A DNA stretch of 64,000 bases from JBKBUF01 sp046290815 (GCA_046290815.1 JBKBUF010000017.1:1-64000); one strand, 5' to 3'; positions 17,171-25,952 are shown, counted from the stretch's first letter. Numbers and translations: made by a program. The notes: generated from the letters alone by a model not told the origin.

Positions 17171-19090
17171 ATGAAGTACCTGTACACATTGATTCTATTA
17201 TGTCCATCTCTGGCCCTGTGTCAAACTATGCAGGATTCGGTGACTGTAATAGATGAAGTAGTGGTTGAAGGTAACAGGCTTTCCAAGTTTACCATTGGTA
17301 CTAAAATCCATAAGATTGATTCTTTGGTGTTGCAGAATAATCAGTCGCAGAACTTAGGGGACGTTTTGTCATATTATTCACATTCTTTCATCAAGTCGCA
17401 TGGTCCTTCTAATCTTTCTACCATTTCCCTAAGAGGAACCTCTGCACATCATACGGCTGTTTTATGGAACGGATTTAATATTCAATCTCCTTCATTAGGC
17501 TTAACTGATTTTTCTTTCCTTCCTGTTACTTTTATTAATGATGTGGCTGTTCAGTATGGCGGTTCCGGCGCCCTTTTCGGCAGCGGTGCTATGGGTGGTG
17601 TGATACATTTAAATTCACATCCTAAGTATAATACAGGTTTTCATTCCGGCTTATCGTTGACCTCAGGTAGCTTTGGTAATCATTTTCAATCTGCATTATT
17701 TAAAATCAGTAAAAGCAGATTAATAACCTCTGTAGCATTTTATAATACAATTGGTGAAAACAATTTTATATATAAAAATACAGCCGAGGCAGGAAACCCA
17801 ACCGCAAGACAGCAGAATTCTGCAGTTTCACAAAAGGGATTGCTGCTGGAGAATTTTTTAAGAATCAAAAGCACTCAGCAGTTAAGCTTCAGGATATGGC
17901 TTCAGGATAATTTCCGTGAGGTGCCTCCCTTGATGATCTCCAGTAATGATAATTCTTCAATCGCAAATAAAACTACACGAGTTAGTGCAGAATGGAAGCG
18001 AACCGGAGAGATTAATCAAATGTTTTTCAGATCAGCATATTTTAATGAGGTATTACTTTATCGTAATCCTGTAAATGAAATTCAATCTGATACGAAAATT
18101 GAAACCTGGATTTCTGAACTGGAAACTAATATTAAAGGCGGAGAATATGTTACTTTTAATTTAGGTTTGAATAATACCTATGCATCTGCTTTTTCTCAAG
18201 GATATAAAAGAACAGTTACACAAAATCGAACAGCGTTATTTCTTTCCAGTCGTTTTATTAACAACTCCGGAAAGTTAAAAGCTAACGTTTCATTAAGGGA
18301 AGAAATGTTTGAAGAAAGGTTACTTCCGGTTATGCCCTCGGCAGGTATTGAATGGAAAGTAAATTCCCTGGCTATATTAAAACTGAATGCTTCCCGTAAT
18401 TATCGTCTTCCTACCTTAAATGATCTTTATTGGGTAGCCGGAGGAAATCCTTCACTTTTGCCTGAGACCGGATGGAGTCAGGATGTGAGCATAAATACAT
18501 TCAGGAAAAGTAAAGCAGGAATGTCGTTGCATGCAAGTATTTGTTTTTATAACAGCAATATCCGCAACAGGATAATCTGGCTTCCTTCTTCCAACGGATT
18601 GTGGTCACCGGTTAATCTGGATTATGTGTGGTCGAGAGGAATGGAAACAGAGGCCGGTATTAAATACAAATCGGGAAACTGGATAGCTAACCTCTCTGCG
18701 ATGTATAGTTATACCGTATCTACCAACGAAAAATCAAGATCTGCAGGTGATAATAGTAAAGGAAAGCAATTGATGTATGTACCGGTATATTCCGGAAATT
18801 CTCATTTAGATCTTGGCTGGAAAAGCTTTCTTCTTACTTTACAATTTAACTATACCGGAAACAGATTTACTTCTACAGACAATAGTGAATATGTTCAAGG
18901 ATTTCATTTAATGAATTTGATCCTTTCAGAAAATATTAAGATACGAAACTTTAATCTGAGACTTCATACAAGAATAAATAATTTAAGTAATCAATCCTAT
19001 CAGGTGGTTCAATGGCAGGCAATGCCTGGCAGAAATTATCAGATAGGTATAAGTTTCAACTATAAACAACCCAATAAAGCTAAACAATGA
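17171..19090 (+). CDS. btuB: TonB-dependent cobalamin receptor (BtuB-like)
   Basis: A 639-residue outer-membrane receptor that should bring B12 or related corrinoids into the periplasm. A signal peptide (residues 1-19, ending LALCQ) is followed by a TonB-box-like stretch (DSVTVIDEVVVEGNRL), a plug domain (LGDVLSYYSHSFIKSHGPSNLSTISLRGTSAHHTAVLWNG region) and a 22-strand barrel. It has no carboxypeptidase-like N-domain, unlike the receptor at 12063, which fits a short BtuB. The cobalamin riboswitch directly upstream makes the substrate assignment strong. The stop overlaps the next start by 4 nt (ATGA), so expression is coupled. Confidence 0.9.
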   Translation: MKYLYTLILLCPSLALCQTMQDSVTVIDEVVVEGNRLSKFTIGTKIHKIDSLVLQNNQSQNLGDVLSYYSHSFIKSHGPSNLSTISLRGTSAHHTAVLWNGFNIQSPSLGLTDFSFLPVTFINDVAVQYGGSGALFGSGAMGGVIHLNSHPKYNTGFHSGLSLTSGSFGNHFQSALFKISKSRLITSVAFYNTIGENNFIYKNTAEAGNPTARQQNSAVSQKGLLLENFLRIKSTQQLSFRIWLQDNFREVPPLMISSNDNSSIANKTTRVSAEWKRTGEINQMFFRSAYFNEVLLYRNPVNEIQSDTKIETWISELETNIKGGEYVTFNLGLNNTYASAFSQGYKRTVTQNRTALFLSSRFINNSGKLKANVSLREEMFEERLLPVMPSAGIEWKVNSLAILKLNASRNYRLPTLNDLYWVAGGNPSLLPETGWSQDVSINTFRKSKAGMSLHASICFYNSNIRNRIIWLPSSNGLWSPVNLDYVWSRGMETEAGIKYKSGNWIANLSAMYSYTVSTNEKSRSAGDNSKGKQLMYVPVYSGNSHLDLGWKSFLLTLQFNYTGNRFTSTDNSEYVQGFHLMNLILSENIKIRNFNLRLHTRINNLSNQSYQVVQWQAMPGRNYQIGISFNYKQPNKAKQ

Positions 19091-20745
19091 AAACACAATT
19101 ACTGTCTTTCAAAATAATCCTTTGTATATGTTCTATACTTATGCCTAAGGAGATTGTCAACGCACAAACTGTTTCTGATTTCGAAAGCTTTCATCTTTCT
19201 GATAACAGTTTTTGGGACGGATCCGATAATTCCGGAGGATTTACCTGCGGAAGTGCCTATTTCTTCAATACCTATCATTCATGGGGGGGCTGGTCCGGAT
19301 TCATTTATTCCAATAAAAAAGATAATAGCACAGCAGGATTTACAAATCAGGCTAGTGTATTTGCGGGAGTGGGATTTAATGGATCTGCTAACTATGCTGT
19401 TTCCTATGGTAACTCAGGTATAAAATTGGTTGATGGACTATCAGGACAAACTTTAACAGGATTCTATGTTTGTAATACTACTTATGCTGCTTTGAGTATG
19501 AAAAATGGTGATAACTTTTCAAAGAAGTTCGGAGGAAATGACGGAAATGATCCTGACTGGTTTAAACTGACCATAACAGGTTATCTAAATGGAGAAGCTA
19601 AAAGCAATAAAGTTGATTTTTATCTTGCTGACTTCAGGAATAGTGATAACAGGTTTGATTACATAGTGGAAACCTGGAAGTGGGTTGATTTGGAAAAACT
19701 GGGAAATATTGACAGTCTTTCTTTTCTTTTGACCTCAAGTGATGTAGGCGATTGGGGAATGAATACTCCTGAGTATTTCGCTATGGATAACTTCAATAAT
19801 CCACTTTTTGCTCCTAATGCAGGTGAGGTGGGTACAACTGCTATGCATAAAGATAGTACAGCATTTGTTGCATGGGCAACAGGTGCAGTAGTACAAAGAG
19901 GGCCACAGAATATTGCCAATACTTCCTTGGGGGATGCATCAGTCGGAAATGAATCTATGGCCTTGGGAAAACCAGGAAGTAATGGTGTTGTCAGTTTAGG
20001 AGATGGAGGAGAAATTACAGTTACCTTTGATGTGCCAATTACTAATGGCCCGGGAAATGATTTTGCAGTATTCGAAAATGGATTTTCTAGTGGTGAATTA
20101 TCATACCTTGAGCTTGCGTTTGTAGAAGTAAGTTCTGATGGCGTAAATTTCTTTCGTTTTCCTTCTGTATCGTTAGTGAATGATGTGACTCAGGTTGGAT
20201 CATTTGATCTTACTGATTCAAGAAAGATTCATAATCTTGCAGGAAAATATATTGCCGGCTATGGTACTCCATTTGATCTTGAAGATCTGGATGGTATTTC
20301 TGCACTGGATTTGAATAGGATCACTCATGTTAAAATTATAGATGTAGTAGGTACAATTGATCCTGATTTTGCAACATTTGATTCATTCAGAAATAAAGTG
20401 AATGATCCATGGCCTACTGCATTCTCATCTTCAGGGTTTGATCTTGATGCTATAGGTGTTATTAATTCTACTCCACTGGCTGCAATCGGCCAATCTTCAG
20501 AAGAAAAAGCATTTCGTGTTTATCCCAACCCATCTGTAAAAGGTCAGGATGTTTTCATTGAGGTAAAAGAGCATACATCTGAAGGTGAAATTCAATTGGT
20601 GGATCTTTCAGGAAATGTGATGGCGGAATATGTAGTAAATGGTTCTGTTAATAAGTTAAATTTAAAAGAGTTTAGTTCCGGAATGTACCTTGTCAAGTAT
20701 ATTATGACAGATAAGGTTCTTACTAAATTGTTTGTTGTTCAATAA
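19087..20745 (+). CDS. T9SS-sorted DUF4465 protein of the B12 uptake operon
   Basis: A 552-residue exported protein. A signal peptide (about 1-26) is followed by a DUF4465-like beta domain (about 30-240; GGFTCGSAYFFNTYHSWGGWSG, WKWVDLEKLGNIDSLSF, TPEYFAMDNF). Next is a second beta-rich domain (about 245-460; FAVFENGFSSGELSYLELAF, GFDLDAIGVIN), then a T9SS sorting domain (FRVYPNPSVKGQD ... SSGMYLVKYIMTDKVLTKLF). Proteins with DUF4465 are associated with cobalamin loci in Bacteroidota, and here it is locked into a riboswitch operon between btuB and a BtuG-like gene. I infer a surface corrinoid-binding or capture role; the T9SS tail places it outside the outer membrane. Confidence 0.82.
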   Translation: MKTQLLSFKIILCICSILMPKEIVNAQTVSDFESFHLSDNSFWDGSDNSGGFTCGSAYFFNTYHSWGGWSGFIYSNKKDNSTAGFTNQASVFAGVGFNGSANYAVSYGNSGIKLVDGLSGQTLTGFYVCNTTYAALSMKNGDNFSKKFGGNDGNDPDWFKLTITGYLNGEAKSNKVDFYLADFRNSDNRFDYIVETWKWVDLEKLGNIDSLSFLLTSSDVGDWGMNTPEYFAMDNFNNPLFAPNAGEVGTTAMHKDSTAFVAWATGAVVQRGPQNIANTSLGDASVGNESMALGKPGSNGVVSLGDGGEITVTFDVPITNGPGNDFAVFENGFSSGELSYLELAFVEVSSDGVNFFRFPSVSLVNDVTQVGSFDLTDSRKIHNLAGKYIAGYGTPFDLEDLDGISALDLNRITHVKIIDVVGTIDPDFATFDSFRNKVNDPWPTAFSSSGFDLDAIGVINSTPLAAIGQSSEEKAFRVYPNPSVKGQDVFIEVKEHTSEGEIQLVDLSGNVMAEYVVNGSVNKLNLKEFSSGMYLVKYIMTDKVLTKLFVVQ

Positions 20746-21777
20746 ATGAGGCGGTTTTATATTCTTTTCATAACTCTGGTTTGTTTTTCATCATGTGTGA
20801 AAGACAAACCAGATATAAAACCCATTAATCCCGGAAGCATTTCACAAGGTGCAGGACTTTACATTTGTAATGAAGGGAATTATCAATGGGGAAATAGTTC
20901 AGTCAGCTACTTCAGGTATTCAGATAGTGCTGTTTCCGATGATATTTTTAAATATGTAAATAACCGCCCATTGGGAGATGTATGTCAGTCCATGAAAATT
21001 TTCAATGGTAAAGGCTATGTCGTAGTGAATAACTCAGGTAAAGTTGAGGTTGTAAATCCTGAAAACTTCCAGTCAATTGCTACCATTAAAGAACTGCCTT
21101 CTCCCAGGTATATTTGTCCTGTAGGCACCGATAAAGCCTATGTGACAAATTTTACAGGAAATGAAATTTCAGTTATCGATTTGAATGCTAATGTGAGACT
21201 AAAGGGTATTAAGGTTCGGGGATGGACTGAAGAGATGGAAATGTCTGGTAATAGAATGTATGTTGTAAACCGGGCTAATGATCAGATATTAATCGTTGAT
21301 ATATCCCAAGACATTATTATTGATAGTATAAAAGTAGGTAATGAGCCTAACTCAATAAAAAAAGATAAAAATAATAAGTTATGGATAATATGTGGAACTG
21401 CAGACTCGCCCGGCGGGAAATGTAGTATCTATAAAATTGATCCTGTTACAAAATCTGTGGAATTTCAGGAGGAATTTGTTGCAAGATCAACAAATCCTAG
21501 ACTCGCTATAAATGGAACGGCAGATACTTTATATTATCTAAACGGGGGCGTTTTTAGAATTTCTATTAATAATACTTTTATTCCTGATAAAGCTTTTATT
21601 GAGGAAGGTAATCGTATATTATATTCCATTGGTGTACATCCGGTGAACGGAAGTATTTATGTTTCCGATGCCATTGATTACACTCAAAAAGGAGTTGTAT
21701 ACATTTATAGGCCGGATGGATATTACTTGAATAAATTTAATGCAGGGGTAATTCCGGGGTATTTTTGTTTCTATTAA
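20746..21777 (+). CDS. btuG: BtuG-like surface cobalamin-binding beta-propeller lipoprotein
   Basis: A 343-residue lipoprotein (MRRFYILFITLVCFSSC, lipobox Cys at residue 17) whose mature part is a YncE/DUF5074-like seven-bladed beta-propeller. Repeated blades include GKGYVVVNNSGKVEVVNPENFQ, DKAYVTNFTGNEISVIDL, NRMYVVNRANDQILIVDI and GSIYVSDAIDY. In Bacteroides, BtuG is such a propeller on the cell surface that binds B12 with very high affinity and hands it to BtuB. Its position in the riboswitch operon, directly abutting the DUF4465 gene, supports the same role here. Binding residues cannot be checked by eye. Confidence 0.85.
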   Translation: MRRFYILFITLVCFSSCVKDKPDIKPINPGSISQGAGLYICNEGNYQWGNSSVSYFRYSDSAVSDDIFKYVNNRPLGDVCQSMKIFNGKGYVVVNNSGKVEVVNPENFQSIATIKELPSPRYICPVGTDKAYVTNFTGNEISVIDLNANVRLKGIKVRGWTEEMEMSGNRMYVVNRANDQILIVDISQDIIIDSIKVGNEPNSIKKDKNNKLWIICGTADSPGGKCSIYKIDPVTKSVEFQEEFVARSTNPRLAINGTADTLYYLNGGVFRISINNTFIPDKAFIEEGNRILYSIGVHPVNGSIYVSDAIDYTQKGVVYIYRPDGYYLNKFNAGVIPGYFCFY

Positions 21778-21779
21778 TT

Positions 21780-22517
21780 ATGAATAATATCGAAAAAGAA
21801 AAAGCTGTATTCTGTTGGAGTGGAGGCAAAGATTCTGCCTTGGCTTTGTATTATTTACTGAAAAACGGAAAGTATCAGGTGGAGTTCCTACTTACCACTG
21901 TCAATTCATCACTTCAAAGAGTGTCGATGCATGGTGTTTCACTTGAATTGCTAAAAGCGCAAGCAGCTGAAATAGGTATACCTCTGGATATTTTATTTAT
22001 ACCTGATCCTTGCCGCCACGAAGAGTATGAAAAGCTGATGGATGGAAAAATGCAGCAGTATTCAGAAAAGGGAATAAAAACCATGATTTTCGGTGATATA
22101 TTTCTGGAAGATTTAAAAAAATTCAGAGAGGAGAATTTAAAAAAAGCCGGCATGCAGGCTGTTTTCCCTCTATGGAAAAAGGACACTTCACAATTGGTAA
22201 ATGAATTTTTAGATTTGGGATTTGGGACTTTTGTTTGTTGTGCGTCTTCTGAATTATTTTCAAAGGATGACTGCGGAAGGGTTCTCGATAGAAATTTCAT
22301 TGAAAATTTACCTGCTAATGTTGATCCGTGTGGGGAAAATGGCGAGTTTCACACTTTCGTGTTTGAGGGTCCGCTATTCTTGAATAAGCTATCAATAAAA
22401 GTAAGAGATAAAGTTTTGAAAGAGTATGAATTTGAAGTGATGGAGAATGGAGTGGCTGTAAAGAATCAAAAAGGTTTCTGGTTTGCAGATTTGGTATTAA
22501 ATGCAAAAGAGGCCTGA
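21780..22517 (+). CDS. DUF71-family PP-loop ATPase (B12-salvage subgroup candidate)
   Basis: A 245-residue cytoplasmic PP-loop ATP pyrophosphatase. The N-terminus has the ATP-binding PP-loop VFCWSGGKDSALAL (about residue 10). The C-terminal DUF71 signature is present (VDPCGENGEFHTFVFEGPLF), as is LDRNFIENLP. In eukaryotes the family (Dph6) amidates diphthine. Bacteria lack diphthamide, and comparative genomics has linked a bacterial DUF71 subgroup with B12 salvage. Its position as last gene of a riboswitch-controlled B12 operon fits that proposal. I chose the ATG at 21780, 2 nt after the btuG stop; an in-frame ATG at 21765 would overlap btuG. The exact reaction is unknown. Confidence 0.85.
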   Translation: MNNIEKEKAVFCWSGGKDSALALYYLLKNGKYQVEFLLTTVNSSLQRVSMHGVSLELLKAQAAEIGIPLDILFIPDPCRHEEYEKLMDGKMQQYSEKGIKTMIFGDIFLEDLKKFREENLKKAGMQAVFPLWKKDTSQLVNEFLDLGFGTFVCCASSELFSKDDCGRVLDRNFIENLPANVDPCGENGEFHTFVFEGPLFLNKLSIKVRDKVLKEYEFEVMENGVAVKNQKGFWFADLVLNAKEA

Positions 22518-22530
22518 AGCCTCTTTTATT
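22505..22530 (+). terminator. Rho-independent terminator of the B12 operon
   Basis: AAAAGAGGC (22505-22513), a 5-nt loop and GCCTCTTTT (22519-22527) form a 9-bp hairpin ending in a T-run. The hairpin overlaps the stop codon of the DUF71 gene and ends the riboswitch-controlled operon. It can also act on the convergent small gene at 22531. Confidence 0.85.
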
Positions 22531-22689
22531 TTAATGCTGGAAGTTGTAGAAATAACCAGATTTTTTCTTCTTATGTTTTTTATGACTCTTATGTTTACCA
22601 TTTTTTCCTGGTGGACAGGAATATGCTGAAGAAATATTTCCAATAGCCACTGCTGTTATTAGAAATAAAATGAAGTATATTTTTTTCAT
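22531..22689 (-). CDS. Tiny exported Lys/His-rich protein
   Basis: A 52-residue protein. It starts MKKIYFILFLITAVAIG, a clear signal peptide reaching about residue 24 (SSAYSC), then CPPGKNGKHKSHKKHKKKKS and an aromatic end (GYFYNFQH). The lysine/histidine cluster could bind metals or anionic polymers (inference). The reading frame is intact with a normal ATG and TAA and lies convergent to the B12 operon, sharing its terminator hairpin. No family is recognised. It resembles the other small basic exported proteins of this window in composition only. It could be overlooked because it is so short. Confidence 0.6.
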   Translation of the reverse strand: MKKIYFILFLITAVAIGNISSAYSCPPGKNGKHKSHKKHKKKKSGYFYNFQH

Positions 22690-22814
22690 ATCAAATAGTT
22701 AATGTGTTGAGTAATGAGATGTTAATGTACTAAATTTATTGTAATAATTAAAGGAATTTTTATGTATTTTTAAGATTACATGGTTTAATAACCTGAAAAT
22801 TAAAGGTTTGTTTG

Positions 22815-23885
22815 ATGCTGACTGTAGATTTAAAGAAGATTTCGCTAAAATTCAGATTTGATGCGGGAACATCACGGGGGGTGCTTACTGAGAAGGATAC
22901 CTGGTTTATTACTTTATCTGATGGAGATTATACAGCTATAGGTGAATGTTCACCTCTCAGAGGTTTAAGTTCAGATGATGTTCCTGGATACCAAACATTG
23001 TTGAAGAATATTCAAAATTATCTTCAGGAAAACCGGATTACAGGTTGGCTGAAAATGCAGGATGATCAGAAAAGCTTTATTCAGCAATTCCCTTCTATTG
23101 CGTTTGGACTTGACTCAGCATTCAGAAACTATGCGCATAAAAAAACAGGTCTGATCTTTAATAATAATTTTTATAATAAAGCCGAGGCCATTCCCATAAA
23201 TGGTTTGGTCTGGATGGGAAATTATGATTTTATGTTGAAACAGGTGGATGAGAAGGTTTCTGAAGGATACACCTGTATTAAAATTAAGGTAGGTGCTCTC
23301 GATTTTGGAACAGAATGCCGATTGTTGGAATATATCAGGAACAAATATGGATTTGATGAAATAGAATTGAGGCTTGATGCTAATGGTGCTTTTAATCCAA
23401 AGGAAGTTTTTGCTAAACTTGAAATGTTATCACGGTATAAAATTCATTCCATTGAACAACCTGTAAAGCCAGGGAATTATGAAGTAATGCAGCAATTGTC
23501 CAAAGAAAAAATTATTCCTGTTGCATTGGACGAAGAATTAATCGGAATACATAATACAACAGAAAGAAGACTTTTGTTTCAGCAGATCAGGCCGCAATAT
23601 ATTATACTAAAACCTTCCCTGATTGGTACTTTTGATTCAGTAACAGAATGGATTGAATTGGCAAAGGAATTTGGAGCGGGATGGTGGATAACTTCCGCCT
23701 TAGAATCAAATATCGGGTTAAATGCTATTGCTCAGTTTACTGCACAGTTTTCTCCATTAAAAATAAAACATGGTTTGGGTACAGGTAAATTGTATTATAA
23801 CAATGTAAGATCCCCGCTGGTTATTAAATCAGGATCATTAGTCTATGATCCTGAACTTTCTTGGGATATTGAATCTATAAATTAG
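22815..23885 (+). CDS. menC: o-Succinylbenzoate synthase-like enolase-superfamily enzyme
   Basis: A 356-residue enolase-superfamily protein. The muconate-lactonizing-type barrel shows the acid/base Lys in CIKIKVGA (about 157), the metal ligands in LRLDANGAF (Asp), HSIEQPV (Glu) and VALDEEL (Asp), the second catalytic Lys in YIILKPSLIGTF, and WITSALESNIGLNAIAQF near the end. The last motif and the lack of extra domains favour MenC, which dehydrates SHCHC to o-succinylbenzoate in menaquinone synthesis. Dipeptide epimerase is the main alternative. I place the start at ATG 22815; a TTG directly before it is less likely. It lies 13 nt upstream of an SDR gene. Confidence 0.82.
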   Translation: MLTVDLKKISLKFRFDAGTSRGVLTEKDTWFITLSDGDYTAIGECSPLRGLSSDDVPGYQTLLKNIQNYLQENRITGWLKMQDDQKSFIQQFPSIAFGLDSAFRNYAHKKTGLIFNNNFYNKAEAIPINGLVWMGNYDFMLKQVDEKVSEGYTCIKIKVGALDFGTECRLLEYIRNKYGFDEIELRLDANGAFNPKEVFAKLEMLSRYKIHSIEQPVKPGNYEVMQQLSKEKIIPVALDEELIGIHNTTERRLLFQQIRPQYIILKPSLIGTFDSVTEWIELAKEFGAGWWITSALESNIGLNAIAQFTAQFSPLKIKHGLGTGKLYYNNVRSPLVIKSGSLVYDPELSWDIESIN

Positions 23886-23898
23886 GGGAATTTGTGAT

Positions 23899-24678
23899 AT
23901 GAGGTTTACATTGATTACTGGTGCCAGTAGAGGAATCGGCGCATCAATGGCAGAATACTGTGCATCAAAAGGGTATAATTTGCTGCTTGTGGCCAGAACC
24001 ATAGATGCATTAGGAAAAATTCAAATCAGGCTATGTGAAAAATATAAAGTAGAGGTAAGGGTATTTTGTACTGACCTGACCAATAAAAATTCAGCAGAGA
24101 AAATACATGATTATTGCTTGTCTGAAAATATAAAGATCAACATGTTGATCAACAACGCAGGGATTGGTCTTTATGGAAAATTTCATGAATTATCGCTTGA
24201 AGAACAATTTTACCTTATTGAGTTAAATCAGCATGCAATTATCAGAATGGTATATCAGTTTCTGCCAATGTTGCGGGAGTCTGATGAATCTTATATTCTG
24301 AATGTAGCAAGTACTGCCTGTTATCAACCTATTCCGTACATGGCAGTATATGCAGCTACGCAGGCTTTCATTCAATCTTTTACCTTGGCTTTAAGGGAGG
24401 AGCTTAGAAGATACAATGTTCATGTTTCCTGTTTATGTCCCGGACCAACATCAACTGATTTTTTTGAAAGAGCAGGCCTTCAAAAATTGCCTGTAAATTC
24501 CAATGAAATAAAAATGGGTCCTGATGAAGTTGCTGAAACAGCCATTGAAGGTATGCTTGACCGGGATTCGGAGATTGTACCGGGTACCAGTAATACTTTA
24601 GGAGCTTACTTCAGTAAACTATTCCCCAATAAGTTTGTCATTAAAACAGTGGCTGGTTTATTTGCACCAAAATTATAA
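23899..24678 (+). CDS. Short-chain dehydrogenase/reductase-like protein lacking the catalytic Lys
   Basis: A 259-residue classical-type SDR. The cofactor motif TGASRGIGA (residues 6-14) and the NNAG motif are present, and Ser138 (NVASTAC) and Tyr151 (AVYAATQ) are in their usual places. The lysine of the YxxxK motif is replaced by Gln155, read clearly as CAG at 24361-24363. This may abolish normal hydride-transfer catalysis or change its pH dependence. The C-terminus has a hydrophobic end (KFVIKTVAGLFAPKL), as in membrane-associated SDRs. It lies 13 nt after menC and is probably cotranscribed. Substrate unknown. Confidence 0.82.
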   Translation: MRFTLITGASRGIGASMAEYCASKGYNLLLVARTIDALGKIQIRLCEKYKVEVRVFCTDLTNKNSAEKIHDYCLSENIKINMLINNAGIGLYGKFHELSLEEQFYLIELNQHAIIRMVYQFLPMLRESDESYILNVASTACYQPIPYMAVYAATQAFIQSFTLALREELRRYNVHVSCLCPGPTSTDFFERAGLQKLPVNSNEIKMGPDEVAETAIEGMLDRDSEIVPGTSNTLGAYFSKLFPNKFVIKTVAGLFAPKL

Positions 24679-24718
24679 CCCCTTTGCCATAATTTATAAA
24701 TTTCCCTAACTTGAGGCT

Positions 24719-25441
24719 ATGGAGGATAAACTACACTCAAAAGGGAAGTTTTTGTTTTTTGATGAGGCATATATAGCCGAATTTGTTTATGGTGGAATCG
24801 ATGGAGCAATTACTACCTTTGCCGTTGTAGCAGGCGCTGCAGGGGCAAATTTAAACATCATGGTTGTGATCATTCTTGGAGTGGCTAACCTTATTGCTGA
24901 TGGCTTTTCAATGTCTGTTGGAAATTTTTTTTCTAAAAAAGCAGAAAGGGATTCCTACGACAAGCACAAAGCAATTGAATATTGGGAAATAGAAAATCTC
25001 AGGGAAAAAGAAGTAGAAGAAATCCGGGAGATTTATGCTTCCAAAGGCTTCAAAGGGGAATTGTTGGAGCAGGTGGTAAATGTTATCACTTCTGACAAGG
25101 ACGTGTGGGTTGATACCATGATGAAAGAGGAGTTGGAGATGAGCAGAGACGAGCGTTCTCCTTTCAAAACTGCTGCCATGACATTTGCCTCTTTTATTCT
25201 TATTGGCTTCATACCTATTATGAGCTATGTTGCATCTGCATTTGTAGATTTGGAAGAAAAAAATCTTTTTATGTATTCATGTATTCTTACCGGAATTGCA
25301 CTTTCAGTTGTAGGAAGTCTTAAGAGTGAAGTGACAGAGAAAAATCGGCTTATTGGTATTCTTGAAACACTGGCATTAGGAGGAATCGCAGCAGTTTTAA
25401 GCTATTTTGTAGGTGCAGTTTTAGAAAGCTGGCTTAGATAA
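24719..25441 (+). CDS. VIT1/CCC1-family iron/manganese transporter
   Basis: A 240-residue membrane protein with the VIT1/CCC1 layout. TM1 starts AEFVYGGIDGAITTFAVVAGAAGA and TM2 contains NLIADGFSMSVGNFFSKKAE. A long acidic cytoplasmic linker follows (about 75-145; EKEVEEIREIYASKGFKG ... MKEELEM), rich in Glu and Met and probably metal-binding, then three further helices (FILIGFIPIMSYVASAF; ILTGIALSVVGSLKSEV; GGIAAVLSYFVGAVLESWL). The family moves ferrous iron or Mn2+ out of the cytoplasm, usually by proton exchange. The metal is not determinable from sequence alone. It stands alone, 6 nt from a convergent Nudix gene. Confidence 0.88.
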   Translation: MEDKLHSKGKFLFFDEAYIAEFVYGGIDGAITTFAVVAGAAGANLNIMVVIILGVANLIADGFSMSVGNFFSKKAERDSYDKHKAIEYWEIENLREKEVEEIREIYASKGFKGELLEQVVNVITSDKDVWVDTMMKEELEMSRDERSPFKTAAMTFASFILIGFIPIMSYVASAFVDLEEKNLFMYSCILTGIALSVVGSLKSEVTEKNRLIGILETLALGGIAAVLSYFVGAVLESWLR

Positions 25442-25446
25442 AAACA

Positions 25447-25860
25447 TTATTCAAGTGATTTAATTATCTCTTGAATATGCTGAAATTCTCTGGACATATT
25501 ATCAGGCAGGTTATTTTTTTCAAACCACTGTATTTCGTTAAATTCATCAACAATCTGTGGTAAGTTTTCCTCGCTGAGTTTTATAAAGAAAACAGTGACA
25601 GATGAATTAGCTGAAGTATATGTATAAGATTTCGGAAGTGAGTCTTTGAATGTACTTAAGATTTCCTGCTGGTCACTGGTTAAGACAAGCTCTTCAGATA
25701 ATTCTCTCTGCAAAGCTTCAAATTCATTTTCTCCTTGTTCTATTGATCCTCCGGGTATCCACCAGAAATACTCATTTTCTGAAAAATTTCTTTTTCCCAA
25801 AAGGATTCTGACCTTGTTGTTCCTGTTTGTATAAAAAACGATTTTAGCCTTTCTTTTCAT
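25447..25860 (-). CDS. Nudix hydrolase
   Basis: A 137-residue single-domain Nudix protein. The Nudix box is intact, GSIEQGENEFEALQRELSEE (starting about residue 38), giving Gx5Ex7RExxEE; the usual final Gly is Leu. It begins with a basic stretch (MKRKAKIVFYTNRNNKVRILLGKR) resembling MutT-like enzymes that act on nucleoside diphosphate derivatives. Substrate cannot be assigned. It overlaps no neighbour and is convergent with the transporter gene. Confidence 0.87.
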   Translation of the reverse strand: MKRKAKIVFYTNRNNKVRILLGKRNFSENEYFWWIPGGSIEQGENEFEALQRELSEELVLTSDQQEILSTFKDSLPKSYTYTSANSSVTVFFIKLSEENLPQIVDEFNEIQWFEKNNLPDNMSREFQHIQEIIKSLE

Positions 25861-25952
25861 TAAATTTTAAAATCTTATTGCCTGGAAAAAATTTTCTCAA
25901 TCTAAATAATTATATTGAGAAAGGACCTAAAGATCCTAAAAACTATTATCTC

